In this document: positions 25,609-34,563 of the stretch, in pieces
How the letters are laid out: the number at the start of each line of letters is the position of its first letter
Numbering within the stretch: the first letter of the stretch is position 1
Notes under the pieces: model-generated
Database searches by the model: none
What the model saw: the letters and a program-made list of their open reading frames with translations, nothing else
Told to the model about the DNA's origin: nothing
NCBI RefSeq assembly: GCF_002321025.1
Contig: NZ_DCLL01000027.1
Coordinates: 71,934 to 135,933 of the forward strand
DNA length: 64,000 bases
Reading direction: 5' to 3'
DNA from: Acinetobacter lwoffii
GTDB taxonomy: Bacteria > Pseudomonadota > Gammaproteobacteria > Pseudomonadales > Moraxellaceae
Translations under genes and position numbers: made by a program

Positions 25609-26334
25609 ATGAAAGCTTTATATCAACTTTTAGCAGTATCCGTTCTAGCTGCCACAGCTGGATCTGTCATGGCTGCTGATGAAACAATCGTAACAGATGA
25701 AGGCGTTGCTGAATTCTCTTTCTTTAAACCCGCGGCTGTTCGTGCTGAAGTGGGTACTACCGGTTATGGTGGTGCAATTTCTTGGAATGCCAATCCATAT
25801 GTTGGCGTGACTTTAGGTTATAACGGTGGTGATATTTCCTGGTCTGATGATATTTCAGTAAATGGGACTAAATATGACCTGGATATGGACAATAACCTGA
25901 CCTATTTAAATGCTGAAATTCGTCCTTGGGCGAACTGGTTCTATATGGCAGCAGGTGTTGCTTACATGGACAATGATTATGGTTTACGTGGCCGCCCTGG
26001 GACAGATGGTGAAATCAGAATTGATGGTTCAACATTTGGTGCAGATGTAGGAGATGTGGTAGGTAGTTTATCTTACAAAAATAATATCGCACCTTATCTA
26101 GGCATTGGCTTCTCACCGGCAATTACCAACCGTTGGGGCGTCTTTGGTGAGATCGGTGCCTACTATAATGGTAATCCTACTGTAGATTTATATAACACAG
26201 GTAGTCAGACAGCAAGAAGTGCAAATGGTCGTCTAATTACAGATGCAATTGATACAGAAAGAGATAAAATTCGTAATGACAATGAATACGAATGGCTACC
26301 AGTAGCGAAACTAGGTGTAAGCTTCCGCTTCTAA
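25609..26334 (+). CDS. Outer-membrane beta-barrel protein
   Basis: A 241-residue secreted protein with a signal peptide (MKALYQLLAVSVLAATAGSV, cut likely after VMA). The mature part shows alternating hydrophobic strands and a C-terminal Phe (GVSFRF), the hallmark of outer-membrane barrels. It appears related to small OmpW/OmpA-like barrels of about eight strands, but I cannot name the family with certainty. GAGGAGAG lies upstream of the ATG; an in-frame TTG five codons earlier overlaps that site. Function unknown, perhaps a porin for small hydrophobic solutes. Confidence 0.8.
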   Translation: MKALYQLLAVSVLAATAGSVMAADETIVTDEGVAEFSFFKPAAVRAEVGTTGYGGAISWNANPYVGVTLGYNGGDISWSDDISVNGTKYDLDMDNNLTYLNAEIRPWANWFYMAAGVAYMDNDYGLRGRPGTDGEIRIDGSTFGADVGDVVGSLSYKNNIAPYLGIGFSPAITNRWGVFGEIGAYYNGNPTVDLYNTGSQTARSANGRLITDAIDTERDKIRNDNEYEWLPVAKLGVSFRF

Positions 26335-26347
26335 GTTTTAGTCTCAT

Positions 26348-26375
26348 AAAAAAACGGGCTTCGGCCCGTTTTTTT
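26348..26375. terminator. Bidirectional terminator
   Basis: Perfect stem AAAAAAACGGGC / GCCCGTTTTTTT with a TTCG loop, between two convergent outer-membrane protein genes. Confidence 0.95.
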
Positions 26376-26391
26376 ATTTTTTAGAACAATT

Positions 26392-27621
26392 TTAAAAGTG
26401 ATAACCCAGTTTCAAACCTAGGATCAAGGCACTGTTATCGGAAACTGCAGATAAACCTGCAATCTGTGGCGTAATAGGTTCGGATGAGGAAATTTCAGGT
26501 TTTTGGAACTTTAAATAATAGAGTCCTGTAGCAATATCCCAGGTTTCTTGAATCTTATAAAGATGACCTAGTCCGATGCCCCAATAGCCATCACTCGGAT
26601 TCAATGTTGAAGCCGGATTTCCTGTACCAGAATCCCATAAAAGTTCGATGGAATTTATGCCAAAAGATGGCCATTGATGGGCAAGTCCGATTTTTCCAGA
26701 CCATTGATCTTCACGATAATCAATCATTCTGATTTCTTCTACTTCCGGAAACTGTAAGGCCACATAGTCAATTACAGCACCAAACTTGGGGGGCTGGATC
26801 ACGAAATTTTGCCAGTTTGACCAACGCAGCGTGCCATAGAGCGCATTTTGATCAGTTAAAGCTGTCTGAAAATCCAGATTCACTGACTGAGGAGTTTGAA
26901 TTTCTGTATAAGGTGCTGGATTCGTACCTACAACAATCGATTCAGTGGTTTTATTATGATGAATGATTGCAGAACGATAGGTCAGTGCAGTTCTAAAAAA
27001 ATATTCTGGGATCTGATAACTGATTCCAGCAAGCCAGCCCCAAGCGGGATCTCGTTCAAATGTGGCTCGATAACCATTGAATATATAAAATGTCTGCCCG
27101 GATAAATATAAATTTCCCTCTAAGCTTTGATAACTTAGCCCTGTATAAAAATTCCAGTCAGCGTCTGGTTGAAAGCCAATTAATGAGGTCAAATTATGGC
27201 TCTTAAACTGAATGGTAGCAGCCTCAATTGGAAGTGTTGCACCTGCAAAAACAGGATCATAATGATAAGCGATATCTATAGAATAAGGCTGATCGTAAAT
27301 CAGTCCCCACGACATTTGAGGATTCAATTGGACTTTTAATGCGGCATTGGAAACCCATTCGCTATGGGTAAGATTTCCTGTAGAAAAATCAGTGATGCCT
27401 AATTGTTGCAGCTCTTCGGTATGTTGTACCTGACCGCTGATATCAGGGCGGACCCAAGCTAGAGAAACTTCAGCATAATGATTTTCTTCAAAAAAAGATT
27501 GAATGGACTGACCAGATTGTTCAAACGCTGCTGCATAACCTGACTCAGAGAAAAACAACCCCATGCAGAAAAGAGCAAATTTATGATTGATCATCTTGGT
27601 ATAATTCAATTTATTATGCAT
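26392..27621 (-). CDS. FadL/OmpP1-family outer-membrane transporter
   Basis: A barrel protein of up to 409 residues. After the signal peptide the sequence AAFEQSGQSIQSFFEENHYAE (parted: AAFEQSGQSIQ, then FFEENHYAE) is the N-terminal hatch pattern of FadL proteins, and the C-terminus GLKLGYHF ends in Phe. These import long-chain fatty acids or other hydrophobic compounds. The start is uncertain: MHNKLN or MINHKF nine codons later; neither has a good ribosome binding site, though the second gives a more normal signal peptide. Substrate unknown. Confidence 0.85.
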   Translation of the reverse strand: MHNKLNYTKMINHKFALFCMGLFFSESGYAAAFEQSGQSIQSFFEENHYAEVSLAWVRPDISGQVQHTEELQQLGITDFSTGNLTHSEWVSNAALKVQLNPQMSWGLIYDQPYSIDIAYHYDPVFAGATLPIEAATIQFKSHNLTSLIGFQPDADWNFYTGLSYQSLEGNLYLSGQTFYIFNGYRATFERDPAWGWLAGISYQIPEYFFRTALTYRSAIIHHNKTTESIVVGTNPAPYTEIQTPQSVNLDFQTALTDQNALYGTLRWSNWQNFVIQPPKFGAVIDYVALQFPEVEEIRMIDYREDQWSGKIGLAHQWPSFGINSIELLWDSGTGNPASTLNPSDGYWGIGLGHLYKIQETWDIATGLYYLKFQKPEISSSEPITPQIAGLSAVSDNSALILGLKLGYHF

Positions 27622-27665
27622 GTGATTATGCTTGAAATTTGTACTCTTTATCTACTCAAAAATAA

Positions 27666-27689
27666 AAAAGAGGCCAATGAGCCTCTTGA
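27666..27689 (-). terminator. cysB terminator
   Basis: Stem AAGAGGC / GCCTCTT with a six-base loop; the minus strand continues in TTTTTTATT. It lies just past cysB. Confidence 0.8.
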
Positions 27690-27709
27690 GTTTAAAGCCT
27701 GAATTTAGT

Positions 27710-28633
27710 TCAGTCGTCTGGATAGGCGACTTTTTTCAGTGCCTTAATATCTGCGTCTGGGGAACAGAGTGAAATAAACTCGTAGCCATAACCTCGCAGT
27801 AAATGACCTTTACGCACTGCAATCCAAGTGGTATTTATGCCGAAAATATCGGTTTCAATCTGCTTTAAACGGTAATCACGCTCCGAGTCATAGGCCACAT
27901 CGTTGACAATGCCGATGCCCATATTCATTTCTACATAGGTCTTGATGACATCGGCATCAAGCGCGGACATCACAATATCTACATCAAAACCAGCTTCTTC
28001 AAAGGCGGTATCAATCTTGGAGCGACCGGTAAAACCACCATGATAGGTAATAATCGGGTAGTGCGCCAGATCTTCGATGAGCACGTGTTCTTTGCTTGCC
28101 AGTGGATGATTCTGCGGGGTAATAATACTGTGTTGCCAGTTATAGTAAGGTACGCTGGCCAGATTATCTTCAGTGGTGAGTGCTTCGGTCGCAATACCGA
28201 TATCCGCTTGACCTTGCAGTAGCATTTCCGTGATTTCAATCGGGCTGGCCTGTTGCAAAATCAAATGTACTTTAGGGAATTCTTTTTTGAATTGGCTGAC
28301 AATTGGTGGCAACACATAACGCGCCTGGGTATGCGTCGTGGCAATCGTCAATGTGCCTTCATCGACTTTATTGAAATCATCGGCCAGACGTTTGATATTG
28401 TCGGCATCGACCAGCATGCGTTCCACAATGCCTAAAAGTGCCTGACCTGGTTCGGTTAAGCCCAGTAGACGTTTACCTTTACGGATAAATAACTGCACCC
28501 CCAGTTCATCTTCCAGATCTTTAATATGCTTACTTACCCCGGACTGTGAAGTATAAAGCGCAGCAGAAGCTTCAGTTAAATTAAAGTTTTGTCTAACCGT
28601 TTCTCGTATAATTCTTAATTGTTGGAAATTCAT
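27710..28633 (-). CDS. cysB: Sulfur-assimilation regulator CysB
   Basis: LysR-type activator of sulfate uptake and cysteine synthesis that responds to N-acetylserine/O-acetylserine. The 307-residue protein starts MNFQQLRIIRETVRQNFNLT, a highly typical CysB N-terminus, with LYTSQSGVSKHIKDLE as recognition helix region. The inducer domain has TTHTQARYVLP and YHGGFTGRSKID, both CysB-characteristic. Position at the end of the cysTWA cluster supports the call. A hairpin lies between cysA and cysB. Confidence 0.95.
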   Translation of the reverse strand: MNFQQLRIIRETVRQNFNLTEASAALYTSQSGVSKHIKDLEDELGVQLFIRKGKRLLGLTEPGQALLGIVERMLVDADNIKRLADDFNKVDEGTLTIATTHTQARYVLPPIVSQFKKEFPKVHLILQQASPIEITEMLLQGQADIGIATEALTTEDNLASVPYYNWQHSIITPQNHPLASKEHVLIEDLAHYPIITYHGGFTGRSKIDTAFEEAGFDVDIVMSALDADVIKTYVEMNMGIGIVNDVAYDSERDYRLKQIETDIFGINTTWIAVRKGHLLRGYGYEFISLCSPDADIKALKKVAYPDD

Positions 28634-28654
28634 AATTCTCTTACCCTAGAAGAG

Positions 28655-28678
28655 GATGGGGCATTTTAAAGCCCCATC
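28655..28678 (-). promoter_or_regulatory. Hairpin between cysA and cysB
   Basis: GATGGGGC / GCCCCATC, an 8-bp GC-rich stem with an eight-base loop, lies in the 53-base gap between cysA and cysB. No T run follows on the minus strand, so it may stabilise the upstream mRNA or attenuate rather than end transcription into cysB. Confidence 0.5.
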
Positions 28679-28686
28679 TTTTGATC

Positions 28687-29748
28687 TTAAGCGACCTGGT
28701 TTTCAAATAAATGCAAATTCACCGCACTTAACCACACGGTTTGATTTGGGCGGAATTGATGCGCTCTCGCTTCATCAGGTGTTAGTAAAATTTCGATCAG
28801 GTTGCCTTGACGGTCATTTAGCTCTGCAACGACTTTACCCGCGATCCATAATTCACGAATGAAGGTCGCTTGAATGGCATTGTCGTGTGGCTGTGCATGA
28901 ATGCGGAGCTCATCTGGACGTGCGAATAAAATCACTTCACCTTGAGCGGCATTTTTTGCACCCTCGAATTGAATGCGGTCTTCACCGAGCTGGATGAGGC
29001 CGCCATGGTTCTGACCTTCAAAACGGTTCGCCTGACCCAAAAAGTCGAATACAAATGGAGTTTTCGGGGTTTCATAGACTTCACGTGGAGATCCGATCTG
29101 TTCCACATTGCCTTTGTTCATTACTACGATCTGATCTGCAACTTCGAGTGCTTCTTCCTGATCATGGGTTACAAAGATCGAGGTGATATGCAATTCGTCA
29201 TGCAGGGTACGTAACCAGCGACGTAGCTCCTTACGGACTTTGGCATCCAGTGCACCGAAAGGTTCATCCAGTAATAATACACGCGGTTCAACGGCCAAAG
29301 CACGTGCCAAGGCAATACGCTGGCGCTGACCACCAGAAAGTTGAGCTGGATATCGGTCAGCCAGGAAACCAAGCTGAACCAAGTCGAGTAAACGTGTAAC
29401 ACGTTTTTTAATTTCCGCTTCTGATGGACGGGTTTTGCGTGGACGCACACGCAGACCAAAGGCGATGTTGTCAAATACCGTCATATGACGGAATAGGGCA
29501 TAGTGCTGGAATACAAAGCCAACTTCACGCTCGCGCACATGAACATTGGTGGCATCCTGACCTTCTAAAATCACCTGACCGCCATCCGCAGATTCCAGAC
29601 CGGCAATAATCCGTAGCAAAGTGGTTTTACCACAGCCGGATGGGCCAAGAAGTGCGACCAGTTGACCATCTGGGAAATCCAGCGAAATGTTTTTTAGTGC
29701 GTGGAATGCACCAAAGTGTTTTTCAATATTTTGTACTTGAATACTCAT
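28687..29748 (-). CDS. cysA: Sulfate/thiosulfate ABC transporter ATP-binding protein
   Basis: Powers CysTW-mediated sulfate and thiosulfate import. The 353-residue ATPase shows Walker A (GPSGCGKTT, 35-43), signature LSGGQRQRIALARAL (137-151), Walker B (RVLLLDEPFGALD, 156-168) and the switch His in VTHDQEEAL. A C-terminal TOBE-like domain follows. It lies 11 bases after cysW in the operon. Confidence 0.96.
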   Translation of the reverse strand: MSIQVQNIEKHFGAFHALKNISLDFPDGQLVALLGPSGCGKTTLLRIIAGLESADGGQVILEGQDATNVHVREREVGFVFQHYALFRHMTVFDNIAFGLRVRPRKTRPSEAEIKKRVTRLLDLVQLGFLADRYPAQLSGGQRQRIALARALAVEPRVLLLDEPFGALDAKVRKELRRWLRTLHDELHITSIFVTHDQEEALEVADQIVVMNKGNVEQIGSPREVYETPKTPFVFDFLGQANRFEGQNHGGLIQLGEDRIQFEGAKNAAQGEVILFARPDELRIHAQPHDNAIQATFIRELWIAGKVVAELNDRQGNLIEILLTPDEARAHQFRPNQTVWLSAVNLHLFENQVA

Positions 29749-29759
29749 GTGGGCATTCC

Positions 29760-30653
29760 TTAAGAAACTGTTGAATCTTCATTACGTTTGTCTTGTTTTT
29801 CCTGGCGCAGTTCCACCCATGTTTTTAAAATCAGGGTCACAATTGCGAGGAGAGCCAGAAGCGAAGACACGGCAAACGCAGCACTAAAGGTATATTCGTT
29901 ATAAAGAATTTCGACGTGTAGCGGCAAGGTATTGGTTTCACCACGGATATGGCCGGAAACCACCGACACCGCACCAAATTCACCCATGGCCCGCGCATTA
30001 CATAGAATCACGCCGTAGATCAGACCCCATTTGATATTGGGCAGGGTCACTTTCCAGAAAGTCTGCCAGCCAGACGCACCGAGTACAATCGCAGCTTCTT
30101 CTTCTTCGGTGCCTTGTGCTTCCATTAACGGAATCAACTCACGTGCAACAAAAGGTACAGTAATGAAGATAGTCGCCAAGACAATTGCAGGCACCGCATA
30201 AAGGATCTTGATATCATGATCCATCAGCCAAGATCCCATCCAGCCTTGGGTACCGAAAATCAGCACCAGCATCATACCCGCGATCACAGGTGAAACCGAG
30301 AAGGGGAGATCAATAATGGTCGTCAGGAATGATTTACCTGGAAAGTTAAACTTCGCCACAGACCAGGCTGCTGCAACACCAAATACGACGTTAAGCGGTA
30401 CTGCGATTGCAGCCGTCAGCAAGGTAAGTTTCACTGCCGACAAGGTATCCGGATGCACCAGTGCCTGTGTATAGACACCAACTCCCTGTTTAAAGGCTTC
30501 CACAAATACCAGAATCAAGGGCAGAATCAGGCAGCTTAAAAAGAAAATCAGCGCAATCGTGAGCAAGGTATAACGTACCCAAGTCGGCTCGCGGGTTGCA
30601 TCGCGGGATTGCAGCTTTTCAGCCAGCGCATTGCTGTTGGTATTTAAACTCAT
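29760..30653 (-). CDS. cysW: Sulfate ABC transporter permease CysW
   Basis: One of two membrane subunits of the sulfate importer. The 297-residue protein has about six transmembrane helices and the cytoplasmic EAA loop that docks with CysA (EEEEAAIVLGASGWQTFWKVTLP region). The start is the ATG overlapping the cysT stop codon as ATGA, which gives MSLNTNSN and implies translational coupling; an 11-codon upstream extension inside cysT is not used. Confidence 0.95.
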   Translation of the reverse strand: MSLNTNSNALAEKLQSRDATREPTWVRYTLLTIALIFFLSCLILPLILVFVEAFKQGVGVYTQALVHPDTLSAVKLTLLTAAIAVPLNVVFGVAAAWSVAKFNFPGKSFLTTIIDLPFSVSPVIAGMMLVLIFGTQGWMGSWLMDHDIKILYAVPAIVLATIFITVPFVARELIPLMEAQGTEEEEAAIVLGASGWQTFWKVTLPNIKWGLIYGVILCNARAMGEFGAVSVVSGHIRGETNTLPLHVEILYNEYTFSAAFAVSSLLALLAIVTLILKTWVELRQEKQDKRNEDSTVS

Positions 30654-31483
30654 CGCGCAGTTCTCCCGGTACGACGGCTGGCCCATGCCTGTAATAAGTT
30701 AATCAGGAATAGCATCACGAAGGAAATCAGTAGCATGACGACAGCAATCGTGGTTGCACCGGCATAGTCATATTCTTCTAGGCGAGAAATAATCATTAAG
30801 GGTGCAATTTCCGTTTCAAAAGGCTGGTTACCAGCAATAAAGATCACTGAACCATATTCACCGACACCACGGGCAAAGGCTAAAGCGAAGCCAGTGATCA
30901 GCGCAGGCAGCAGAATTGGGAAAATCACTTTGGTCACAATCTGAAAACGGTTGGCACCCAATGCAGATGCAGCTTCTTCCAGTTCGGTTTCCAGATCGCT
31001 AAGGACTGGCTGAACGGTACGCACCACAAATGGCAGGCCAATAAAGATCAATGCCAGTGTAATACCAATCGGGGTATAAGCGACTTGAATGCCAATCGGT
31101 TCTAAATATTGACCAATCCAGCCGGTCGGTGCATATAAAGAGGTCAGGGCAATACCCGCAACCGCAGTGGGTAAGGCAAAAGGCAAATCTACCAGGGCAT
31201 CGACAATACGTTTGCCCGGAAAGCTGTAACGTACCAGACACCACGCCAGTAACAGGCCAAACACTACATTGACCAGTGCAGCGACAATGGCCGCGGTGAA
31301 ACTTAACTGCAATGATTTCAAGATACGTTCAGAGCTCAGGATTTCCCATAAGCCATCCCAGCCAATGCCCAGTGATTTAATAAAAACAGCTGACAGCGGG
31401 ATCAAAACGATTAATGACAAATACGCTAGGGTAAAGCCTAGAGAAAGACCAAATCCTGGCAGCACTCGGGATCGCTGCGACAT
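30650..31483 (-). CDS. cysT: Sulfate ABC transporter permease CysT
   Basis: The partner permease of CysW, also called CysU. It has 277 residues, six predicted helices, and the EAA loop LEEAASALGANRFQIVTKVIFP (about 175-195). It begins MSQRSRVLPGFGLSLG, typical of the subunit. It overlaps cysW by four bases and lies 86 bases downstream of the serine hydrolase gene, all on the minus strand. Confidence 0.95.
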   Translation of the reverse strand: MSQRSRVLPGFGLSLGFTLAYLSLIVLIPLSAVFIKSLGIGWDGLWEILSSERILKSLQLSFTAAIVAALVNVVFGLLLAWCLVRYSFPGKRIVDALVDLPFALPTAVAGIALTSLYAPTGWIGQYLEPIGIQVAYTPIGITLALIFIGLPFVVRTVQPVLSDLETELEEAASALGANRFQIVTKVIFPILLPALITGFALAFARGVGEYGSVIFIAGNQPFETEIAPLMIISRLEEYDYAGATTIAVVMLLISFVMLFLINLLQAWASRRTGRTAR

Positions 31484-31569
31484 GATTACTCCTCAGAAGA
31501 GAGAAAGCTGATTGAAGTCAATCAGCTAAAATAAAAAAACAATTTGGGCACAAGCATAATTTGCAGCGA

Positions 31570-32175
31570 CTAAAATGCAAATTTAAAATAACACTTGCTC
31601 TCATCAACTTTGTTGATATGGGGCATAGTGTTTTCTGAAATCAAATAGTGTTCAATTTCAGGAAAAGGGCCAAAACCAGAAGCGACATTGACATGACCGA
31701 CTGCATCCAGATTAATTGGTTTGATTTTCCAGGTTTGGGCCAGTATGTGCGCATCTTCAAAACTTAACCAGGGATCATTTTCACTGATCAATAACGTGGT
31801 GGGCACCTGAAGCTTGAGCTGTTGAAAATAGGTGCTGTAGTCAGTCTGACTGTCGCGCGAAAAACCATTTTCCCCAAATCGTGCCGGATTAGCTGGTACC
31901 ACCAATAGCAGATTTTTTACTTTTGCATTGAGTTCGGGATGTTGGGCAAGGGCCGCAATACTGGTCAGACAGCCAAAGCTGTGTGCGACAATCTGAACCT
32001 CTGCTGGAATGGCTTGCAGAGTTTTGACAAATTCTGCTACCCAGATATCCAGTACCGGATGATTCCAGTCCTTTTGCTGCACACGGGAGCATCGCATCAG
32101 CCGGTGCTGTAAGCAGGTTTGCCAGTGGTTGTATTCACTGCCACCTACACCAGGAACGATAAGCGTATGAATCAT
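31570..32175 (-). CDS. Small serine hydrolase, RBBP9/YdeN family
   Basis: A 201-residue alpha/beta hydrolase. The nucleophile is Ser66 in VAHSFGC, with Asp in SENDPWLSFE and His in AVGHVNVASGFGP completing the triad; GVGGSEYNHWQ near the N-terminus is typical of the RBBP9/YdeN family. Natural substrate unknown. It sits between sbp and cysT on the same strand (32 and 86 bases), so it is probably co-expressed in sulfur limitation; a role such as freeing sulfur from esters is conceivable but unproven. Confidence 0.87.
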   Translation of the reverse strand: MIHTLIVPGVGGSEYNHWQTCLQHRLMRCSRVQQKDWNHPVLDIWVAEFVKTLQAIPAEVQIVAHSFGCLTSIAALAQHPELNAKVKNLLLVVPANPARFGENGFSRDSQTDYSTYFQQLKLQVPTTLLISENDPWLSFEDAHILAQTWKIKPINLDAVGHVNVASGFGPFPEIEHYLISENTMPHINKVDESKCYFKFAF

Positions 32176-32207
32176 GTCGATGCTCCTATATCAATCAGCT
32201 TGGAAAA

Positions 32208-33221
32208 TTATTTCGCGCTGTTGGCTTTAACGATCTGGTCAAATACACCACCATTTTCAAAGTGAGCCTTTTGTACTTTGTTCCAGCCGCCAAATTCCTG
32301 ATCAACCGTCACCAGTTTTAATGGCTTAAATACTTGGCTGTATTTGGCCAGTACTTTGGCATTACGTGGACGATAATAATGTTTGCCTGCCAGGTCTTGA
32401 CCCAATGGCGAATACAGGAAGTTCAAATAACCTTGAGCCAAGTACTGGTTGCCTTTTTTCTTGGCATTTTTTTCTACAATCGCCACCGGTGGCTCAGCCA
32501 GAATAGATAGAGAAGGGGTAATAATTTCAAATTTGCCCGGCTGTTCACGAAGGGCTAAATGCGCCTCATTTTCCCAAGCCAGTAAAACATCCCCGATGCC
32601 ACGTTCAGCAAAAGTCGTGGTTGAACCACGTGCCCCAGAATCCAGAACTTTGGTATTTTTATAAATTTTACGGACAAATTCTTGCGCAGTCTTATCATTA
32701 CCGCCCGCCTGATGTTTGGCCCAAGCCCAAGCCGCCAGATAATTCCAGCGTGCACCGCCTGAAGTTTTCGGGTTTGGGGTAATGATCGCTACGCCCGGTT
32801 TGACCAGATCACCCCAGTCCTTAATCTCTTTCGGATTGCCTTTACGCACCAGGAACACGATGGTTGAAGTATAAGGCGTCGAGTTTTGCGGCAATTTCTT
32901 TTGCCAGTCCGCAGGTAACAGTTTAGCTTTTTCTGCCAGCACATCAATATCGGCAGCCAATGCTAACGTTACGATATCTGCATCCAGACCATCAATCACG
33001 GCACGTGCCTGTTTGCCTGAACCGCCATGCGATTGCTTGAAATTGATTTTTTGACCGGTACGGCTTTCCCAATATTTGCCAAAATTCTTATTTACATCTT
33101 CATACAGTTCACGGGTCGGATCATAGGATACATTGAGAAAATCACGTGCTGCTGCACCAAATGAGGTTGCCGAGATAACAGCTGCTAAAACCCCAAGTTT
33201 TAATGTGTTTGAAATGCTCAT
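32208..33221 (-). CDS. sbp: Sulfate-binding periplasmic protein (second copy)
   Basis: A 337-residue periplasmic solute-binding protein delivering sulfate to CysTWA. It has a signal peptide (MSISNTLKLGVLAAVISATS..., cut near AAA-RDF) and the family motifs LNVSYDPTRELYEDVN, SHGGSGKQARAVIDGL and NPKTSGGARWNYLAAWA. It is clearly a paralogue of the next gene upstream, with identical stretches such as ITPSLSILAEPPVAIVEKNA. Its upstream DNA shares a 20-base block with that of the paralogue. Likely first gene of the hydrolase-cysTWA operon. Confidence 0.95.
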   Translation of the reverse strand: MSISNTLKLGVLAAVISATSFGAAARDFLNVSYDPTRELYEDVNKNFGKYWESRTGQKINFKQSHGGSGKQARAVIDGLDADIVTLALAADIDVLAEKAKLLPADWQKKLPQNSTPYTSTIVFLVRKGNPKEIKDWGDLVKPGVAIITPNPKTSGGARWNYLAAWAWAKHQAGGNDKTAQEFVRKIYKNTKVLDSGARGSTTTFAERGIGDVLLAWENEAHLALREQPGKFEIITPSLSILAEPPVAIVEKNAKKKGNQYLAQGYLNFLYSPLGQDLAGKHYYRPRNAKVLAKYSQVFKPLKLVTVDQEFGGWNKVQKAHFENGGVFDQIVKANSAK

Positions 33222-33279
33222 CTGGACTGAATCTCTGATATGTTCTGTAACATAAGCGCAGAATAAACTTATTCTTTAT

Positions 33280-33299
33280 GCATAAAAAATAATTAAAAA
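33280..33299. promoter_or_regulatory. Conserved block upstream of sbp copy 2
   Basis: GCATAAAAAATAATTAAAAA occurs identically here and upstream of sbp copy 1 (34463-34482), 58 bases before each gene's start. Further similarity extends on the far side (GAATT..ATG..AAAGAGATA). The site is a candidate CysB-controlled promoter; it resembles no exact CysB consensus I know. Confidence 0.5.
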
Positions 33300-33396
33300 T
33301 GAATTTTATATGAAAAAAAGAGATAAATAAGCTCTTAAGTGTTTGAAATAAGAATGGCCTTATGAATAAAGGCCATAATGAACTGCATTTAAAGTA

Positions 33397-34404
33397 TTAT
33401 TTTGCGTGATTGGCTTTGACAATCTGATCAAACACACCGCCATTGTCAAAATGCTGTTTCTGAACCTTGGTCCAGCCACCAAATTCTTTATCAATGGTGA
33501 CCAGTTTTAATGATTTGAACACACTATTGTATTGCTTCAAGACATTCGCATTACGTGGACGGTAAAAGTTTTTCGCCGCCACAGTCTGTCCAGCAGGTGA
33601 ATAGAGGTAATTTAAATAGGCTTTGGCCAGATGTTCATTACCATCTTTCTTGGCATTTTTTTCTACGATTGCCACGGGTGGTTCAGCCAGAATAGACAGA
33701 GAAGGAGTAATGATTTCAAATTTTCCTGGTTGTTCGCGGACAGCTAAATGTGCTTCATTTTCCCAAGCCAGTAATACATCGCCAATACCACGCTCAGCAA
33801 AAGTCGTAGTAGCACCACGCGCACCCGAATCCAGTACTTTGGTTTGTTTGTAGATTTGACGGACAAAGTCTTGTGCTTTGGCATCATTGCCACCTTTCTG
33901 GTGTTTGGCCCACGCCCAGGCAGCCAGATAATTCCAGCGTGCACCACCTGAAGTTTTTGGGTTCGGGGTAATAATGTCTACGCCTGGTTTAACCAGATCT
34001 CCCCATTCTTTGATTCCTTTTGAATTGCCTTTACGTACAAGAAAAACGATGGTTGAAGTATAGGGTGTCGAATTCTGCGGGAATTTCTTTTGCCAGTCTT
34101 TAGGCAGCAAACCACGTTCTGCAATTTCATCAATATCTGCTGCCAGTGCCAGTGTTACAACATCGGCATCCAGTCCGTCAATCACGGCACGTGCCTGTTT
34201 GCCTGAACCGCCATGTGACTGTTTATAGTTAATATCCTGACCGGTGGTTTTTTTCCAGTATGCGCTGAATTCCTTATTGAAATTGTCATATAATTCACGA
34301 GTCGGGTCATATGAAACGTTTAGGAAATCTTTTGCAGAGACACTAAAAGCGCTTGCTGATACCAGTGCTGCCAATACCCCAATTTTTAATTTACGAATGC
34401 TCAT
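33397..34404 (-). CDS. sbp: Sulfate-binding periplasmic protein (first copy)
   Basis: A 335-residue paralogue of the following sbp gene and very similar along its length; both keep the anion-binding SHGGSGKQARAVIDGLDAD and TSGGARWNY motifs. The signal peptide is MSIRKLKIGVLAALVSASAF, cut near VSA-KDF. The start follows GAGG by six bases; a 13-codon upstream extension lacks support. A 175-base gap with its own promoter-like block separates the copies, so they may be differentially expressed, for sulfate versus thiosulfate or by level. Confidence 0.95.
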   Translation of the reverse strand: MSIRKLKIGVLAALVSASAFSVSAKDFLNVSYDPTRELYDNFNKEFSAYWKKTTGQDINYKQSHGGSGKQARAVIDGLDADVVTLALAADIDEIAERGLLPKDWQKKFPQNSTPYTSTIVFLVRKGNSKGIKEWGDLVKPGVDIITPNPKTSGGARWNYLAAWAWAKHQKGGNDAKAQDFVRQIYKQTKVLDSGARGATTTFAERGIGDVLLAWENEAHLAVREQPGKFEIITPSLSILAEPPVAIVEKNAKKDGNEHLAKAYLNYLYSPAGQTVAAKNFYRPRNANVLKQYNSVFKSLKLVTIDKEFGGWTKVQKQHFDNGGVFDQIVKANHAK

Positions 34405-34462
34405 TTTTTCCTCAAGTTTTTTAGCTTTTGTTAGATGAGGCAAGAATAGCTTGAGTTTTTTT

Positions 34463-34482
34463 GCATAAAAAATAATTAAAAA
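34463..34482. promoter_or_regulatory. Conserved block upstream of sbp copy 1
   Basis: Second copy of the 20-base AT-rich block found at 33280-33299. It lies in the divergent region between sbp copy 1 and pabC. Confidence 0.5.
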
Positions 34483-34563
34483 AGAATTGGATGTGAGTAA
34501 AAGAGATATATAGGTGAAGCCTGGATATTACTGCTCAATTTATATTTTAGAGACCGTAAAAAT

